From positions 1 through 64,000 of the forward strand of contig DATJLK010000083.1 of the NCBI GenBank assembly GCA_035509615.1: a stretch of DNA of 64,000 bases, given 5' to 3'. The position numbers were made by a program, and so were the translations under genes. The stretch's first letter is position 1, and every line of letters begins with the position of its first letter. The notes beneath the pieces are model-generated. The model was given only the letters and a program-made list of their open reading frames with translations, did not search any database and had not been told where the DNA came from. Source of the DNA: AP-15 sp035509615. Its GTDB lineage: Bacteria; Pseudomonadota; Alphaproteobacteria; ATCC43930; CGMCC-115725. This document shows, piece by piece, positions 16,876-25,320 of the stretch.

Positions 16876-18138
16876 ATGATCCGGGTTGGAAAGCTGCGTC
16901 GGTCAGGCGCCGCTGCGGTATTGATCGCGGCACTGATCTTTGCGCATGCGGGCCGAGCGGCTGAGCCAATCACAATCGGGTTTGGCATGGCGCTGACCGG
17001 CGGGCTTGCCGCGGCCGGCAAATCGGCGCTGCTGGCGATGCAGATCTGGCGCGACGATGTCAACGCCAAGGGTGGGCTGCTGGGCCGCCCGGTAAAGCTC
17101 GTCTATTACGACGATCAAAGTAACCCCGACACGGTGCCGGGGATCTACACAAAGCTCCTCGATGTCGACAAAGTCGACTTGATCGTCTCGGGCTATGGCA
17201 CGAACCTGATCGCGCCGGCGATGCCGATCGCGATTTCGCATGATCGTCTGTTCCTCGGATTGTTTGGTCTCGCGGTCAACAGCGAGTTCCATTACCCGAG
17301 ATATTTCTCGATGCTGCCGACCGGACCGGATCCGAAACGCGCGTTTTGCGAGCCGTTCTTCAAGGTCGCGATGGCGGCGAACCCGAAACCGAAAACATTG
17401 GCGTTGCTCGCCGAGGATGCCGAGTTTCCAAAGAACGCCTCTGAAGGTGCACGCGAGATCGCCAAGGAGGACGGGATCAAGATCGTCTACGACCGGACCT
17501 ATACGCCTGGAACCCCCGATTTCACGCCGATCGTGCACGCGATCCAAGCGGCCAATCCCGATATGGTCTTTGTCGCCTCCTATCCGCCGGGGTCGGCAGG
17601 CATGCTGCGTGCGGCGACTGAATCCGGTCTCAAGACCCGGTTCTTTGGTGGTGGCATGGTCGGGCTGCAATACACCTCGGTCAAGGAGCAGTTCGGGCCC
17701 AAGCTCAATGGTGTCGTCGACTACGATTGGTGGATCCCGGCGCCGACGATGCAGTTCCCCGGCATTCTCGATTTTCTAAAGGCCTACCAGGCCAAGGCGG
17801 CGGCAGCCGGGGTCGATCCACTCGGCTGGTATCTGCCGCCCTTTGCCTACGCCAATCTGCAAGTGCTGGGCGACGCGGTCAGGGGTGCCAAGACGCTCGA
17901 TCAGGACAAACTTGCCGACTATATCCACACCCATCCATTCAAGACGATCGTCGGCGATATCGCTTTTGGTAAAGACGGCGAATGGTTGAAGCCACGCGTA
18001 CTCGAAGTGCAATGGCAGAACATCAAAGGGAATAGCCTCGATCAGTTCAGAGACACCAAGATTGAACCGATCCTCGAACCACCGGAATACAAGACAGGCA
18101 CGGTGATCACGCCGTATAACGGGGGTGCCGGCGAGTGA
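16876..18138 (+). CDS. ABC transporter substrate-binding protein, branched-chain amino acid (LivK) type
   Basis: Periplasmic type I binding protein of 420 aa. A signal peptide is clear (AAAVLIAALIFAHAGRA, cleavage before AEPITIG). The mature start ITIGFGMALTGGLAAAGKSAL and the following GGLLGRPVKLVYYDDQSNPD are standard for the Peripla_BP_6/LivK group; such proteins bind amino acids, aromatic acids or short-chain acids. No permease or ATPase genes of the HAAT family are adjacent, so it is an orphan that must share a translocator encoded elsewhere. A strong ribosome-binding site (GGGAGGAG) precedes the ATG. The ligand is not predictable. Confidence 0.88.
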   Translation: MIRVGKLRRSGAAAVLIAALIFAHAGRAAEPITIGFGMALTGGLAAAGKSALLAMQIWRDDVNAKGGLLGRPVKLVYYDDQSNPDTVPGIYTKLLDVDKVDLIVSGYGTNLIAPAMPIAISHDRLFLGLFGLAVNSEFHYPRYFSMLPTGPDPKRAFCEPFFKVAMAANPKPKTLALLAEDAEFPKNASEGAREIAKEDGIKIVYDRTYTPGTPDFTPIVHAIQAANPDMVFVASYPPGSAGMLRAATESGLKTRFFGGGMVGLQYTSVKEQFGPKLNGVVDYDWWIPAPTMQFPGILDFLKAYQAKAAAAGVDPLGWYLPPFAYANLQVLGDAVRGAKTLDQDKLADYIHTHPFKTIVGDIAFGKDGEWLKPRVLEVQWQNIKGNSLDQFRDTKIEPILEPPEYKTGTVITPYNGGAGE

Positions 18139-18238
18139 GAGGGTGCGACCGCACCGACCGCGGAAAAAGACAAAGTCCCGTCAGCCCTGTGATCAACCGC
18201 CGAGACAAACCACCGGCATAAAGATGAGGAGAAGGCAA

Positions 18239-18640
18239 ATGGCACGGATCAATCACGTGGCGCTAAAGGTCACCGATCTTGAAAAGGCGACCCGTTTTTA
18301 TGAAACCGTATTCGGGTTTCGCCAGGTCGGCACCGGGCATTCGCGCGGGCACACCTCGCGCCACCTGACAGACGGCTATGTCGATCTGGCGCTGATGGTC
18401 TACGACAGCGAAGACGATGAAGAGGCAAAGCTGGTCGGCGAGGGTCCGGCGATCCACCATTTCGGGATTGCCGTCGACAATCGCGAAGACATTCTGAACA
18501 AGATCGAGGCGGCGGGCGGCACGATCCTGTCAAAGCGCGATGCCGGCACCGTCAAGTTTCGCTCGCCCGACGGCACGATAGCTGAAGTCGCCGACCCCGG
18601 CCGCTATCAGAAATTGGCCGAGGAGCGCCGACGGGACTGA
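18239..18640 (+). CDS. VOC-superfamily (glyoxalase/dioxygenase fold) protein
   Basis: A 133-residue metal-dependent fold protein. It shows the paired beta-alpha-beta modules: ARINHVALKVTDLEKATRFYE with a metal-ligand His at the first strand, and AIHHFGIAVDNREDILNKIE with the second His, ending in a Glu-bearing strand TIAEVADPGRY. The H-H-E arrangement fits glyoxalase I, methylmalonyl-CoA epimerase or a fosfomycin-resistance-type enzyme; it cannot be narrowed. GAGGAGAAG lies just before the chosen ATG. It follows the binding-protein gene by 100 bases on the same strand and may be co-transcribed. Confidence 0.82.
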   Translation: MARINHVALKVTDLEKATRFYETVFGFRQVGTGHSRGHTSRHLTDGYVDLALMVYDSEDDEEAKLVGEGPAIHHFGIAVDNREDILNKIEAAGGTILSKRDAGTVKFRSPDGTIAEVADPGRYQKLAEERRRD

Positions 18641-18867
18641 TGGTCGGATTCTGACAGACGCTCCCCACGCGTAATGATCGTCATGCCCGCGACGGTGGGC
18701 GCCGCCGGGATCACGAGTGGCGGGATTTTCGGCACACCCCGGCGTTATGCAGCGGAATGCTGGTCGCCGCGCAATGTTGCCGGGCGGCATGGCCGACGGG
18801 CCTGTTTCCCGGATCGCAATGGCAGTAGCAGTAGGCGGCCGGCTCGACCGACACGGACCAGCCGAGC

Positions 18868-20199
18868 TTAACTCGCCAGCGGATGCGGTTGCGGGTTCGA
18901 GCCGTCGCTAAAGCGGGTCAGGCGGAACGGCGCCGGATCGACCAAGGTCGGATCACCCGCAGCCATATCGGCGACGAGCTTTCCGGCACCCGGGCCAATG
19001 CCAAAACCGTGCCCCGAAAAGCCGGTGGCGATAAATAACCCGGGGATGCGGTCGACTGGCGAAATCACCGGGATCGCGTCGGGCATCACGTCGATCATGC
19101 CGCCCCAGCGCTCGGCAATCGCGACCCCGCGGAACAGCGGAAAGGCTTGCGCCACCGCGGTCTGCGCCCGGTCGAGAACATAGGGGTCGGGCTCGGGATC
19201 GAGGGTGCGCACCGCTTCGAACGGGGTCGTCTCGTCGAGATCCCAACGGCGCGGGGTGCGCCACTCCTCGACAAACCGGCGCCCGACCCGAAACCGCAGC
19301 CTTTTCCAGTGCAGCCGCGCCGCTGGCAAATACGGCACGAACAAGCGGAAATTGTCGGGGATGAGATCGATCGTCCGCACCCCCAGTGTCGCGACGGTAT
19401 AGCCGCCATCCATCCGCTTGCGAATGCCGAACAAGCCGCCCGAGGCCGAAATCTCGGGGCCGCCGGATAGCGGTTCGGTGCGCATCACCGAGGCCAGCAC
19501 CTTCAGCTGCGGCAAGCCGATGCCGAGATTGCCTAAAAACAGGCGTGACCAGGCGCCCCCAGCGAGCACCACCCGATCGCAGGCGATCCGGCCCTTTTCG
19601 GTAACCACGGCGGCGACGCGGCCGCCCATGGTTTCGATCCCGCGCGCCGCGCATTCGGTCAGGATCGTGGCCCCCCGGCGCCGTGCTGCTTCGGCAATCG
19701 CGGGTGCAGCACGCTGCGGTTCGGCCTTGCCGTCGCTCGCGGTATAGAGGCCGCCGACCCAGTTGCCGGTCAGTCCCGGCATCAGTTCGGTTGCCTCGGC
19801 GCGGGTCACCAGCCGGGTGTCGAGCTGATATTGCCGGGAATGATCGAGCCAGGTTTCGAGTTCACCAAGTTCGGCCGGGCTCTCGGCCAGATACATGATG
19901 CCGGGCTGGCGAAACCCGGTCTCGGCCTCGACCCGCTCGTTCATGCCCTGCCACAGCCGCAGGCTCTCGATGATTAGCGGCAATTCGCGTGGGTCCCGCC
20001 CCATCTTTCGGCACCAGCCCCAGTTGCGGCTCGACTGCTCGCCGGCGATGTGGCCTTTCTCACACAGCGCCACCGACACGCCCTTTTCCGCCAGGAAGAG
20101 CGCGGCGCTGGTGCCGATAATGCCGCCGCCGATGATCACGACATCGGCACGCGGCGGTGGCATCTGATCGGATTGAACCGGATCGACCCGCGGCGCCAT
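18868..20199 (-). CDS. FAD-dependent oxidoreductase, DAO (glycine/D-amino-acid oxidase) family
   Basis: Flavoenzyme of 443 aa. The N-terminal dinucleotide-binding motif is VVIIGGGIIGTSAALFLAEKG, followed by the isoalloxazine-contact region EQSSRNWGWCR, and the C-terminal FAD motif GLFIATGFSGHGFGIGPGAGK. This arrangement is that of the DadA/SoxB/glycine-oxidase group, which oxidises amino acids or N-methylated amino acids, releasing H2O2 or feeding electrons to the respiratory chain. No membrane anchor is seen. It is on the minus strand, followed by a 227-base gap to the convergent VOC gene; upstream lies a palindromic repeat and then the serine hydrolase gene on the same strand. Confidence 0.88.
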   Translation of the reverse strand: MAPRVDPVQSDQMPPPRADVVIIGGGIIGTSAALFLAEKGVSVALCEKGHIAGEQSSRNWGWCRKMGRDPRELPLIIESLRLWQGMNERVEAETGFRQPGIMYLAESPAELGELETWLDHSRQYQLDTRLVTRAEATELMPGLTGNWVGGLYTASDGKAEPQRAAPAIAEAARRRGATILTECAARGIETMGGRVAAVVTEKGRIACDRVVLAGGAWSRLFLGNLGIGLPQLKVLASVMRTEPLSGGPEISASGGLFGIRKRMDGGYTVATLGVRTIDLIPDNFRLFVPYLPAARLHWKRLRFRVGRRFVEEWRTPRRWDLDETTPFEAVRTLDPEPDPYVLDRAQTAVAQAFPLFRGVAIAERWGGMIDVMPDAIPVISPVDRIPGLFIATGFSGHGFGIGPGAGKLVADMAAGDPTLVDPAPFRLTRFSDGSNPQPHPLAS

Positions 20200-20235
20200 G
20201 ACGTGCCCTGGTGCTAACGGCCGAAGTGGATTTTT

Positions 20236-20317
20236 GCGTCATCGCTGCCCAAGCGCGGATCCCGGGCCGCCGCCGGAGTGTGGCGGCTCCCCGTTCCCGC
20301 TTGCGCCGGAATGACGC
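20236..20317. repeat. Imperfect inverted dispersed-type repeat
   Basis: Two arms facing each other, starting GCGTCAT and ending ATGACGC, with matching inner GC-rich segments (left CCCAAGCGCGGATCCCG, right TTCCCGCTTGCGCCGG). It resembles the GTCATTCC-CGCGAAAGCGG class of palindromic intergenic repeats known from many proteobacterial genomes. It fills the gap between two minus-strand genes. Confidence 0.55.
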
Positions 20318-20335
20318 GATGCGCGCGGTGCATTG

Positions 20336-21448
20336 TCAGTCGATCGCGGCGTGGACGAGGTTGGCGACCCGGTCGAGCCGCGCCGAATGCCACGGATCGG
20401 GCTGAACAAAGTTGGTGACATAGGTGAATGACACACCGCTGGTCGGGTCGGCCCAGGAATAGGAGGTGCCGGCGCCGCCATGGCCAAAAGTCTGCGGCGC
20501 CGCAATCGTTCCCAGTCCGCGGATGCGGTCGCTGTCGCCGCGGACATGCGGGCCGAGCCCGCGATGCATCGGGATGCCGCCCATCGCGTCGTCGCCGCGC
20601 TCGCCGGTATGGCTGCGGGTCACATAGCTGACGAGCCGCGGCGACAACAGCCGCACCTCGCCGAGCCGGCCGCCGCCGAGCAGCATCTGATAAAATGCCG
20701 CCATGCCGCGCGCCGTCGCGTAACCGCCGCCGCTCGGCATCCCGGCAGCCCTGAATTCGGGCGAGTTGTCGCGCGCCTCGGCGGCGTAGGTATCGGCGCA
20801 GCGCCGTTGCTCGACTGTCGGTACGCCGACAAACACGTCGTGCGCGAGACCCAGCGGCGCCAGGACGCGATCGCGGATCACATCGCGGTAATCCTGCCCG
20901 GTCACCGCCTCGATGACCATCGCCTGGGTCAGATGCGCCGCGCGCGGGTGGTATTGCAGCCGGGTCCCCGGCGTCCAGTCGAGCGAGAAGTCGCACACTT
21001 CGGCGCGCATCCGGGCATGGTCGGTCCAGGTCTCGCGGCTGACATCGCCGGAGGGGAAGCCGCCTTGGTGGGTCATCACCTGGTGCAGCGTGATCTCGCC
21101 TTTGCCGCGCCTGGCGAACTCGGGCAGATGGTCGGCGATCCGATCCATGAACGAGAGCTTGCCTTCCTCGATCAAGGTCCACACCGCGGCGCTCGTCAGC
21201 ACCTTGGTTTGGCTGAACAGCAGGAACAGTGTTTCCTCGGTGGCCGGCTGGCGCGCCGGGCCGGTCTTGGCGTCGCCATAGCTGCGGTAAAGCGCCAACT
21301 GACCGTGTCGCGCCAGTGCGATCTGAGCCGCAGGATAGCGGCCCTCCTCAATGTGCTGGCGGATCAGCCGGTCGAGATGCTGCAAGGGTGTGGCGGCAAA
21401 GCCGAGCTTGACCGGGTCGCTCGATGGCAGCGGATAGGTTTCGGGCAC
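20336..21448 (-). CDS. Serine hydrolase of the beta-lactamase class C/esterase family
   Basis: A 370-residue penicillin-binding-protein-fold hydrolase. The nucleophile motif S-x-x-K is at residues 79-82 (LLFSQTKVLTSAA), a Tyr-based second motif appears as LQYHPRAAH, and a third-motif-like HGG occurs in FGHGGAGTSYSW. Lack of a signal peptide and the HGG rather than KTG box point to an EstB-like esterase, not an antibiotic-hydrolysing beta-lactamase. The start chosen is a GTG with GAGGAG 6 bases upstream; the open frame continues further upstream but without ribosome-binding site and with random-looking sequence. It lies on the minus strand between katG and the DAO oxidoreductase. Confidence 0.82.
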   Translation of the reverse strand: MPETYPLPSSDPVKLGFAATPLQHLDRLIRQHIEEGRYPAAQIALARHGQLALYRSYGDAKTGPARQPATEETLFLLFSQTKVLTSAAVWTLIEEGKLSFMDRIADHLPEFARRGKGEITLHQVMTHQGGFPSGDVSRETWTDHARMRAEVCDFSLDWTPGTRLQYHPRAAHLTQAMVIEAVTGQDYRDVIRDRVLAPLGLAHDVFVGVPTVEQRRCADTYAAEARDNSPEFRAAGMPSGGGYATARGMAAFYQMLLGGGRLGEVRLLSPRLVSYVTRSHTGERGDDAMGGIPMHRGLGPHVRGDSDRIRGLGTIAAPQTFGHGGAGTSYSWADPTSGVSFTYVTNFVQPDPWHSARLDRVANLVHAAID

Positions 21449-21824
21449 GGTGTTCTCCTCGCGAGGGGTTCTGGCGACGATGCTACATGAGCACCGCGAC
21501 TTGCGGGAGAGGAATAGCGAAGTCGCCAAGACAGCCGCGTCGGAGCAAATGCCGAATATCGCGACATCACCTGACAGCGTCTCGCATCGGAATAGCACCC
21601 CGGCGGCGCATCCGCCGCTTTTTCCGGCAGCGGCTCCCGGCAATCGACCGGTCGCCCAAAACGCCGAGGCGCCGCCCGGTGAAAGCCTTGAGCCACCCGG
21701 CGAGCGCTCGGCCGCCCGGACACCGCGGCCGGGTTTTCACCAGTTGGCGCTGTGGCGGAGGCTGGACCCTGAGAGCCCGCCGGAGGCTGGACCCTGGAAG
21801 CCCGCCGAGGCCCTGGCGCCGAGA
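21449..21824. other. Intergenic region downstream of katG, with tandem repeat
   Basis: About 375 bases between the end of katG and the start of the serine-hydrolase gene, both on the minus strand. No gene is supported. It contains the two-copy 25-bp repeat listed separately. Confidence 0.45.
21757..21806. repeat. 25-bp tandem duplication
   Basis: Two adjacent 25-bp units, each beginning GGAGGCTGGACCCTG and ending AGCCCGCC, differing at two positions. They lie 18 bases from the katG stop codon. Confidence 0.8.
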
Positions 21825-24035
21825 TCAGACGAGGTCAAAGCGATCGAGGTTCATCACCTTGTGCCAAGCGGCCACGAAGTCGCGCACGAACTTCTCTTCA
21901 GAATCGTCACACGCATAGGCTTCGGCAAGCGCGCGGAGTTCGGCATGCGAACCAAAGACGAGGTCGACCCGGGTGCCGGTCCATTTCAGCTCGCCGGTCG
22001 CGCGGTCGCGTCCTTCGAACACATCTTTGGCCTCTGATGTCGCCTTCCACTCGGTGCCCATGTCAAGGAGGTTCACGAAGAAGTCATTGGTGAGCATCCC
22101 GGGGCGCCTGGTCAAGACGCCATGCTGCGACTGTCCGAAGTTCGCATTTAACGCGCGCATGCCGCCGACGAGCACCGTCATCTCAGGGGCGGTCAACGTC
22201 AGGAGCTGCGCTTTGTCGAGCAGCATCTCTTCGGGCGAGGTGTACTCGGCCCTGAGATAGTTGCGGAATCCGTCTGCGGCCGGTTCGAGCACGGCGAAGG
22301 ATTCGATGTCGGTCTGATCCTGCGACGCATCCGTGCGGCCCGGAGTGAACGGAACCTTTACATGATGCCCGGCCGTCTTGGTCGCCTGCTCGACCGCGGC
22401 ACAGCCACCGAGGACGATCAGATCGGCGAGCGAGACTTTCTTTCCCCCGATCTGTGCGGCGTTGAACTCCTTTTGGATATCTTCGAGGGTTTCAAGCACG
22501 CTCGCCAATTGGGCCGGCTGATTGATCTCCCAATCCTTTTGCGGTGCGAGGCGGATGCGCGCCCCGTTCGCGCCGCCGCGCTTGTCAGAGCCACGGAAGG
22601 TTGTCGCCGAAGCCCAAGCAGTCGCCACCAATTGGGAAATCGAAAGACCCGATGCGAGGATTTTGTCCTTGAGTGCGCTGATGTCCGGCTCGTCGATCAA
22701 TTGATGAGTGACGGGCGGGACGGGGTCTTGCCACAGCAGTTCCTCAGCCGGGACCTCCGGGCCGAGATAGCGCGAGCGCGGCCCCATATCGCGATGCACC
22801 AGCTTGAACCACGCCCGGGCGAACGCGTCGGCGAACTGGTCCGGATTTTCGTAGAAGCGCCTGGAGATCTTTTCGTAAAGAGGATCGACGCGCAAGGCGA
22901 GGTCGGTCGTCAGCATGGAGGGTCCGCGACGCTTCGACGGGTCGTGCGGGTCAGGGACGCTACCGGCCCCGGCATCGCCCTTCGGCTTCCATTGATACGC
23001 GCCGGCCGGGCTCTTGGTCAGTTCCCATTCGTGGCCGAACAGGTTCGCGAAGAAATTGTTGCTCCACTTCGTCGGCGTCTGGGTCCAAATGACTTCCAGA
23101 CCGCTGCCGATCGCGTCATCCCCTTTGCCGCTGCCATAGGTGTTCTTCCAGCCGAGTCCCTGCTCCTCGATCGAGGCGCCTTCGGGCTCGGGGCCGACAT
23201 ACTTGCTCGGATCGGCGGCGCCGTGGGTCTTGCCAAAGGTGTGTCCGCCGGCGATCAACGCCACGGTTTCCTCGTCGTTCATCGCCATCCGCTTGAATGT
23301 TTCGCGGATATCCCGCGCCGCGGCGAGCGGGTCGGGCCTGCCGTTCGGCCCTTCCGGGTTCACGTAGATCAGACCCATCTGTACGGCGGCGAGAGGGTTC
23401 TGCAGATCACGGTCGCCGCTATAGCGCTCCTCAGCCAGCCACTTGCCTTCCGGACCCCAATAGATGTCCTCCGGCGGCTCCCAGGCATCCTCGCGCCCGC
23501 CGCCAAAACCGAAGGTCTTGAAGCCCATCGATTCCAGCGCGCAGTTGCCGGCGAGGATGATCAGATCGGCCCACGATATCTTCCTGCCGTATTTCTGCTT
23601 GATCGGCCCTAGCAACCGGCGTGCCCGGTCAAGCAGCACGTTGTCCGGCCAGCTATTGAGCGGGGCAAAGCGTTGCGTGCCCGAGCCAGCACCACCGCGG
23701 CCGTCACCGATGCGGTAGGTGCCGGCGCTGTGCCAGGCCATCCGGATGAAGAGCGGCCCATAATGTCCGAAATCGGCCGGCCACCAGTCCTGTGAGTCGG
23801 TCATCAGCGCGTAGAGGTCGTTCTTCAAAGCCTGAAAGTCGAGCTTCTTGAACTCCTCAGCGTAGTTGAAGTCGCTGCCCATCGGATTGGACAGGCGCGA
23901 GTTCTGCTGCAGAACTTTGAGGTTCAACTGGTTTGGCCACCAGTCGCGGTTCGCTTTGGCTCTGACCGTTTCGTGGCGGCGAACACCGTGTATTACCGGG
24001 CATTTGCCGGCGTTTGCGACATCAGTTCCGTCCAT
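21825..24035 (-). CDS. katG: Bifunctional catalase-peroxidase KatG
   Basis: Heme enzyme of 736 aa that removes hydrogen peroxide by catalase and broad peroxidase activity. All key parts are present: distal Arg98-Trp101-His102 (FIRMAWHSAGTYR), the Met-Tyr-Trp adduct residues Trp101, Tyr224 (GLIYVNPEG) and Met250 (FKRMAMND), which are essential for catalase activity, and the proximal heme ligand His265 in IAGGHTFGKTHG. The C-terminal pseudo-peroxidase domain is complete, so the length is normal. GGAGAG precedes the ATG. Upstream lie a 56-codon ORF and an Irr-type box (24266-24282), suggesting iron or heme control; no oxyR or furA gene is adjacent. Confidence 0.97.
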   Translation of the reverse strand: MDGTDVANAGKCPVIHGVRRHETVRAKANRDWWPNQLNLKVLQQNSRLSNPMGSDFNYAEEFKKLDFQALKNDLYALMTDSQDWWPADFGHYGPLFIRMAWHSAGTYRIGDGRGGAGSGTQRFAPLNSWPDNVLLDRARRLLGPIKQKYGRKISWADLIILAGNCALESMGFKTFGFGGGREDAWEPPEDIYWGPEGKWLAEERYSGDRDLQNPLAAVQMGLIYVNPEGPNGRPDPLAAARDIRETFKRMAMNDEETVALIAGGHTFGKTHGAADPSKYVGPEPEGASIEEQGLGWKNTYGSGKGDDAIGSGLEVIWTQTPTKWSNNFFANLFGHEWELTKSPAGAYQWKPKGDAGAGSVPDPHDPSKRRGPSMLTTDLALRVDPLYEKISRRFYENPDQFADAFARAWFKLVHRDMGPRSRYLGPEVPAEELLWQDPVPPVTHQLIDEPDISALKDKILASGLSISQLVATAWASATTFRGSDKRGGANGARIRLAPQKDWEINQPAQLASVLETLEDIQKEFNAAQIGGKKVSLADLIVLGGCAAVEQATKTAGHHVKVPFTPGRTDASQDQTDIESFAVLEPAADGFRNYLRAEYTSPEEMLLDKAQLLTLTAPEMTVLVGGMRALNANFGQSQHGVLTRRPGMLTNDFFVNLLDMGTEWKATSEAKDVFEGRDRATGELKWTGTRVDLVFGSHAELRALAEAYACDDSEEKFVRDFVAAWHKVMNLDRFDLV

Positions 24036-24087
24036 AGATCTCTCCGTTTTCGCTGTGTTGGTTGACTTGGTCCGTCGATGCGGACCG

Positions 24088-24258
24088 TCACTCCTCTGGC
24101 GCCAGGTTCGGGTTGATGAACGGGACGATGACGAGGCGCTGCGCGCCGGGCAGGCCTCGGCTGCGCCAGCCGGCGGTCAGGCTGTTGCCGACCGGGATCC
24201 CGGCGGCACTTGTTCGCTTGGTCTTCACCCCCATTTTCGCCTCGACGAGCCTCGCCAT
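24088..24258 (-). CDS. Putative 56-residue leader ORF upstream of katG
   Basis: A short ORF (MARLVEAKMGVKTKRTSAAG..., ending in RLVIVPFINPNLAPEE) lies between the Irr-like box and katG on the same strand, ending 52 bases before the katG ATG. No Shine-Dalgarno sequence is visible. If the TATAAT inside the box is the -10 element, the mRNA would begin only about 10 bases before this ATG, so it could be translated nearly leaderless. It is basic at the N-terminus, with no recognised family. It may be a leader peptide or chance. Confidence 0.3.
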   Translation of the reverse strand: MARLVEAKMGVKTKRTSAAGIPVGNSLTAGWRSRGLPGAQRLVIVPFINPNLAPEE

Positions 24259-24265
24259 GGTCTGA

Positions 24266-24282
24266 TTTAGAATGATTATAAA
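24266..24282. promoter_or_regulatory. Irr-type iron/heme control element (ICE box)
   Basis: TTTAGAATGATTATAAA, a 17-bp dyad with a single mismatch between arms, closely fits the known alphaproteobacterial Irr box (TTTAGAA-N3-TTCTAAA). It lies between the divergent katG and Sua5-type genes. On the minus strand it includes a perfect TATAAT, so a bound repressor would cover the probable katG -10 element. Confidence 0.65.
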
Positions 24283-24342
24283 CTGGCAAGGGTTAGAGGT
24301 TTGTCAATGCCGCGCGCCCGCAACGGTGTGACTTGTCGCGCA

Positions 24343-25302
24343 ATGACCGCTTGGGTTGTCCCCGCCACGTCGGAAGCTGTTGAACGCGCCGCCCGACTGG
24401 CGCGCTCGGGCGCGCTCGTCGCGTTCCCGACCGAGACCGTTTACGGGCTCGGCGCCGACGCCACCGACGAGCGCGCCGTCGCGGCAGTTTTCGCCGCCAA
24501 AGGCCGGCCGCGTTTCAACCCATTGATCGTGCACGTCCCGGGCATCGCCGAGGCCGAAGCGCTGGCAGAATTCGATGCGCGAGCGCGGCGGATTGCCGCA
24601 CAGTTCTGGCCGGGGCCGCTGTCGCTGGTGCTGCGCCGCCGCCGCAATAGCGGTGTGTCGCTGTTGGCGAGCGCCGGGCTTGACACGGTGGCGATCCGCG
24701 CTCCGGCGCACCCCATAGCACAAGCGCTGCTGCGCGCGACGGACCGGCCGATCGTGGCACCGTCAGCCAATCGTTCGGGACGGGTCAGCCCGACCGAAGC
24801 GGGACACGTCGCCGCTGAACTCGGCGCCGCCGTGGCCCTGATCCTTGACGCTGGGCGCACCCGGGTCGGTCTCGAATCGACCGTGCTCGATCTATCCGGC
24901 GACACCCCTGCCCTGCTTCGCCCCGGCGGCATCACCCGCGAAGAACTCGAAGGCTCGCTCGGCGCGATCGCTTCTCCTACCGCGGCCGGCCCGTCCCGCT
25001 CGCCGGGCATGCTGGCGAGCCATTACGCGCCTGATCTGCCGCTGCGCCTAGATGCCACCGAGGTGCGTCCCGGCGAGGCGCTGCTCGCCTTTGGCGCGGC
25101 GGTCCCGCCGGGGTTTGCGGCGGTCGCGTGGCTCAGCCGTTCGGCCGATCTCACCGAAGCCGCCGCCAATTTGTTCGCGATGCTGCGCCAACTCGACCGG
25201 CCGGAGTTCACCGGCATTGCGGTAATGCCGATCCCCGCGCACGGTCTCGGCCAAGCGATCAACGACCGCCTGCGCCGCGCTGCTGCCCCCCGATCAGACT
25301 GA
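24343..25302 (+). CDS. tsaC: Threonylcarbamoyl-AMP synthase, Sua5/TsaC family
   Basis: Cytosolic enzyme (319 aa) making threonylcarbamoyl-AMP from threonine, bicarbonate and ATP for the t6A37 modification of ANN-decoding tRNAs. The YrdC domain is clear: GALVAFPTETVYGLGADA, AAKGRPRFNPLIVHV, and PIVAPSANRSGRVSPT. After about residue 200 there is a linker (SPGMLASHYAPDLPLRL) and a C-terminal Sua5-type domain, so this is the long Sua5 form rather than the short TsaC. The exact start is uncertain: ATGs at 24307 and 24343 are both in frame; the YrdC core begins soon after the latter. It is divergent from katG and shares its regulatory region. Confidence 0.92.
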   Translation: MTAWVVPATSEAVERAARLARSGALVAFPTETVYGLGADATDERAVAAVFAAKGRPRFNPLIVHVPGIAEAEALAEFDARARRIAAQFWPGPLSLVLRRRRNSGVSLLASAGLDTVAIRAPAHPIAQALLRATDRPIVAPSANRSGRVSPTEAGHVAAELGAAVALILDAGRTRVGLESTVLDLSGDTPALLRPGGITREELEGSLGAIASPTAAGPSRSPGMLASHYAPDLPLRLDATEVRPGEALLAFGAAVPPGFAAVAWLSRSADLTEAAANLFAMLRQLDRPEFTGIAVMPIPAHGLGQAINDRLRRAAAPRSD

Positions 25303-25320
25303 CATCGGGCCCGAGCAAGG

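Noticed and set aside
15359..16969. 536-codon open frame antisense to the large MscS gene
   Set aside because: It lies opposite a complete channel protein, with random composition and no motif.
20336..21448. Antibiotic-resistance beta-lactamase
   Set aside because: There is no signal peptide and the third motif is HGG, not KTG; an esterase-type member of the fold is more likely.
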